A DNA stretch of 7,533 nucleotides, taken from Candidatus Poseidoniaceae archaeon (lineage in GTDB: Archaea > Thermoplasmatota > Poseidoniia > Poseidoniales > Poseidoniaceae). The notes under the pieces are model-generated. The model ran no database searches. It was not told where the DNA came from and saw only the letters and a list, made by a program, of their open reading frames with translations. The stretch lies in the NCBI GenBank assembly GCA_022452125.1, contig JAKURJ010000078.1, positions 1 to 7,533 of the forward strand, in the 5' to 3' direction. Below, one piece after another: positions 5,887 to 7,533 of this stretch (position 1 is the first letter of the stretch; every line of letters begins with the position of its first letter). A program made the position numbers and the translations under genes.

Positions 5887-6042
5887 ATGGAGAAAAAGAA
5901 GATTTTACTGCGATTAGATCCTAAAATCCATGAAGCCCTAAAGCAATGGGCTGATGATGAGTTTAGGTCTCTCAACTCACACATTGAGTTCTTGCTTAAG
6001 AAATCGCTCAGTAGTAATAGGCGTACTGAGGATGATGAATGA
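5887..6042 (+). CDS. Arc-like ribbon-helix-helix DNA-binding protein
   Basis: A 51-residue protein matching the Arc/MetJ/HicB-antitoxin type of ribbon-helix-helix fold: a short basic strand KKKILLRLDP (3-12), helix 1 IHEALKQWADDEF (14-26), the turn RSLNSHIEFLL (27-37) starting helix 2, and a charged tail. Proteins of this fold dimerise and insert the paired strand in the DNA major groove at palindromic sites. The EFRSxNxxIExLL signature is the one I associate with small Arc family proteins encoded beside the same SPFH subfamily in bacteria. ATG 5887 is chosen because homologous sequence starts there; ATG 5839 in the same frame would add 16 residues that overlap and shadow the upstream gene. 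The ribosome site is weak (GGGATTGAG directly before the start). It is the last gene of the operon and may autoregulate it at the palindrome 3928-3941. No toxin gene is visible, so a toxin-antitoxin role is not supported. Confidence 0.88.
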   Translation: MEKKKILLRLDPKIHEALKQWADDEFRSLNSHIEFLLKKSLSSNRRTEDDE

Positions 6043-6048
6043 AATCAT

Positions 6049-6056
6049 ACATAAAT
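6049..6056 (+). promoter_or_regulatory. Possible TATA-like element for the DUF2237 gene
   Basis: ACATAAAT lies about 30 bases before ATG 6085 in an AT-rich 42-base gap, and no Shine-Dalgarno sequence precedes that ATG. Both facts fit an own archaeal promoter and a nearly leaderless transcript. The element is short and the match loose. Confidence 0.3.
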
Positions 6057-6084
6057 TGAAGTAGAATTTTGTTTACAACAGTCT

Positions 6085-6447
6085 ATGGGCGCTCAAAACA
6101 ATGTGCTAGGGCACGAGATAGGAGAATGTTCTTGCAAGCCATTAACTGGCTGGTACCGTGATGGCCACTGCAATACTGATGACATGGATAGAGGCTCTCA
6201 TACGGTCTGCGCTATTGTTACAGAGGATTTTCTTCAATTTGCTAAATCTAAAGGCAACGATTTGATGACACCAGCTCCGCATTTCAATTTCCCTGGGCTA
6301 AAACCGGGCGATTCTTGGTGTGTGTGTGCACGTACTTGGTTGGACGCTTTGAATCACGGGCAAGCATGTCCTGTTGATTTAGAAGCAACAAATATCAAGG
6401 CACTGGAAATCATTCCACTAGAACTGCTCGAAGACCGAGCAATCTGA
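6085..6447 (+). CDS. DUF2237 family cysteine-rich protein
   Basis: A 120-residue soluble protein that matches the DUF2237 family along its whole length. It opens with NVLGHEIGECSCKPLTGWYR (6-25), then DGHCNT, DRGSHTVCAIVTEDFLQF (35-52), SKGNDLMTPAPHFNFPGLKPG (55-75), WCVCARTWLDAL (78-89) and LEATNIKALEIIPLELL (99-115). Cysteines at 15, 17, 29, 42, 79, 81 and 95 and histidines at 28 and 39 are obvious candidates for metal or redox chemistry. No biochemical function of the family is known to me. Length is normal for the family and there is no signal peptide or TM segment, so it should be cytosolic. It follows the SPFH operon by 42 bases on the same strand but probably has its own promoter, so a functional link to the membrane genes is not implied. 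Its stop codon directly abuts the stop of the convergent transporter gene. Confidence 0.92.
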   Translation: MGAQNNVLGHEIGECSCKPLTGWYRDGHCNTDDMDRGSHTVCAIVTEDFLQFAKSKGNDLMTPAPHFNFPGLKPGDSWCVCARTWLDALNHGQACPVDLEATNIKALEIIPLELLEDRAI

Positions 6448-7533
6448 TTATTCACTCTCTGTATTTGCAAGGTACTTTTGAGCATCTTGCTTTAGGAAAG
6501 GAGTGTACATTGCAGGCAATACAAACAGACTAGATACCAATGCTAGAATAATTGCTACCACGAATACCTGCCCGAATAATTGCAGCGGTACAAGTGAAGA
6601 GAAATTCAGAACCGAGAAACCGCCTGCAGTGGTTAATGCAGCTCCGAACATAGCCCGACCGGTTGTTGCAACAGATTTTGTTGACCAAACCACAGGGTCA
6701 GCACTCGGTGCATGCTCGACTTCTTCTTCTAGTCTAGTCGTGAGGTGTACCGCATAGTCAACACCTAATCCGAGTGTGAGTGCACCAATCGTGACAGTTT
6801 GTGAATTCAATTGATATCCGGTAAGGCCCATGATTCCATACACCCAAACCACAACGACCATCAGTGGAATCCAAGTTACGAACCCTCTTGCAGCACCACG
6901 AATCACATCCTTCTGCCTCACCGTGTTTATTCCAACTAGCATTAGCAAAATTACCGCAGCAACTGTACCAGTTGAGATTACTGCGGAGTCAGCAACATCT
7001 GCAGTAACTTGTGCTAGAATTAGTGAGCGTCCAGATAGTTGAACGGTGAAATCTCCATCACTTTCATCAGCAATATTCGCAAGGTTTCCGGACAGTTCGG
7101 ACTCAAAATCAGCGGTTGCTTGCCAATCTAAAGTAGCAGCCTGGAATGATATCACTGTTTGTGAAGCATCTGAATTAAGATTGCCAGAGGAAATATTCCT
7201 TCCATCTTCAGTTAGCAACCAAGTCTCAAGAGCAGCCCAAGATGAATCATCATCACTCAATCCATTCATTAAGGCATCTAGTTCGCTATTTGTCGTACGA
7301 GACTCTTCTAGAACAGACCATATTCCAATAGGTAATCCCGTCGTTTTCGGATTAGATGACAACTCAACTACAACGCTATCATACAGGAATCTACCTTCTT
7401 GAGAGATAACGTCGCCATCCAATACTGCATACAATGGCGAGGGACTGCTCTGGAATTCATCTGCAATAAGTAAGAAATCTTGTACAACAGGAACCGAGTC
7501 ATCAAAATTATCTCTAGTATCGAATCCTACCTC
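6448..7533 (-). CDS. MMPL/RND superfamily transporter, C-terminal part (5' end beyond window)
   Basis: The frame is open to the right edge of the window, so 361 C-terminal residues of a larger protein are visible; the TTG at 7432-7434 is not the real start. The first 180 or so residues are an acidic extracytoplasmic domain. Membrane segments follow: AVISTGTVAAVILLMLVGI; the IPLMVVVVWVYGIMGL region; TIGALTLGLGVDYAVHL (the GxGxDYxxH motif at 6745-6771, typical of the proton- or cation-coupled core of MMPL, SecDF-like and patched-like RND proteins); and a final pair through ALTTAGGFSVLNFSS and VFVVAIILALVSSLFVLPAMY. Such proteins export lipids, sterol-like or hydrophobic compounds using ion gradients. 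The substrate here cannot be told. The gene ends in TAA immediately beside the TGA of the convergent DUF2237 gene, so its terminator must lie inside that gene. The frame is unbroken over its visible length. Confidence 0.88.
   Translation of the reverse strand, partial: EVGFDTRDNFDDSVPVVQDFLLIADEFQSSPSPLYAVLDGDVISQEGRFLYDSVVVELSSNPKTTGLPIGIWSVLEESRTTNSELDALMNGLSDDDSSWAALETWLLTEDGRNISSGNLNSDASQTVISFQAATLDWQATADFESELSGNLANIADESDGDFTVQLSGRSLILAQVTADVADSAVISTGTVAAVILLMLVGINTVRQKDVIRGAARGFVTWIPLMVVVVWVYGIMGLTGYQLNSQTVTIGALTLGLGVDYAVHLTTRLEEEVEHAPSADPVVWSTKSVATTGRAMFGAALTTAGGFSVLNFSSLVPLQLFGQVFVVAIILALVSSLFVLPAMYTPFLKQDAQKYLANTESE

Noticed and set aside
5887..6447. Toxin-antitoxin pair made of the Arc-like protein and the DUF2237 protein
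   Set aside because: DUF2237 is not a toxin family, the genes are 42 bases apart with a probable promoter between them, and the Arc-like protein type is associated with SPFH genes instead.
7146..7156. Second ATGATATCACT sequence, similar to the palindrome at 3928
   Set aside because: It lies inside the transporter coding region, only the core matches, and such a short AT-rich sequence can recur by chance.
7046..7402. 118-codon open frame on the + strand opposite the transporter gene
   Set aside because: It is antisense to a frame with a clear RND motif and membrane segments, is rich in Ser and Val as expected from a complement, and has no ribosome site.

Overview
The window reads as archaeal. 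The best guess is a marine planktonic euryarchaeon of the Poseidoniales (Marine Group II) or a related Thermoplasmatota lineage. The support is indirect: moderate AT bias, GTG/ATG starts, Shine-Dalgarno sequences of the AGGTGAT type, TATA-like boxes close to start codons, and acidic extracytoplasmic proteins with DxDGDG calcium loops. There is no rRNA or other marker gene, so this placement is inference.

Layout, left to right. (1) 1-959: the 3' part of a pyruvate kinase gene on the + strand. The reading frame continues to the left edge with recognisable pyruvate-kinase sequence but is broken by two in-frame TAA codons (33-35 and 105-107), so it is a pseudogene, a disrupted gene or an error-rich contig end. 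(2) 1004-3922: a very large membrane-anchored extracytoplasmic protein with the topology and several sequence landmarks of the CD36/SR-B/LIMP-2 scavenger receptor family. It has about 400 extra residues, including two EF-hand/dockerin-like calcium loops, in the N-terminal half of its ectodomain. (3) 3923-3978: the longest gap in this stretch, with a perfect 14-bp palindrome and a TATA-like element. (4) 3979-6042: four tightly packed + strand genes: an SPFH/band 7 (stomatin-like) protein, a two-TM protein with an acidic calcium-loop ectodomain, a 68-residue two-TM protein, and a 51-residue Arc-like ribbon-helix-helix protein. (5) 6085-6447: a cysteine-rich DUF2237 protein. (6) 6448-7533, - strand: the C-terminal part of an MMPL/RND-type membrane transporter that runs off the right edge and abuts the DUF2237 gene tail to tail with no gap.

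The centre of interest is 1004-6042. A CD36-like receptor lies directly upstream of an SPFH scaffold gene, two further membrane proteins and a small DNA-binding protein. In eukaryotes CD36 proteins bind lipids and work in membrane microdomains, and SPFH proteins organise such domains. A reasonable hypothesis is a lipid or particle uptake/sensing assembly at the cell surface, with the last gene of the SPFH operon possibly regulating it through the palindrome. This is inference from families and neighbourhood, not something the sequence proves. No RNA genes, CRISPR arrays, insertion sequences or other mobile elements were found.
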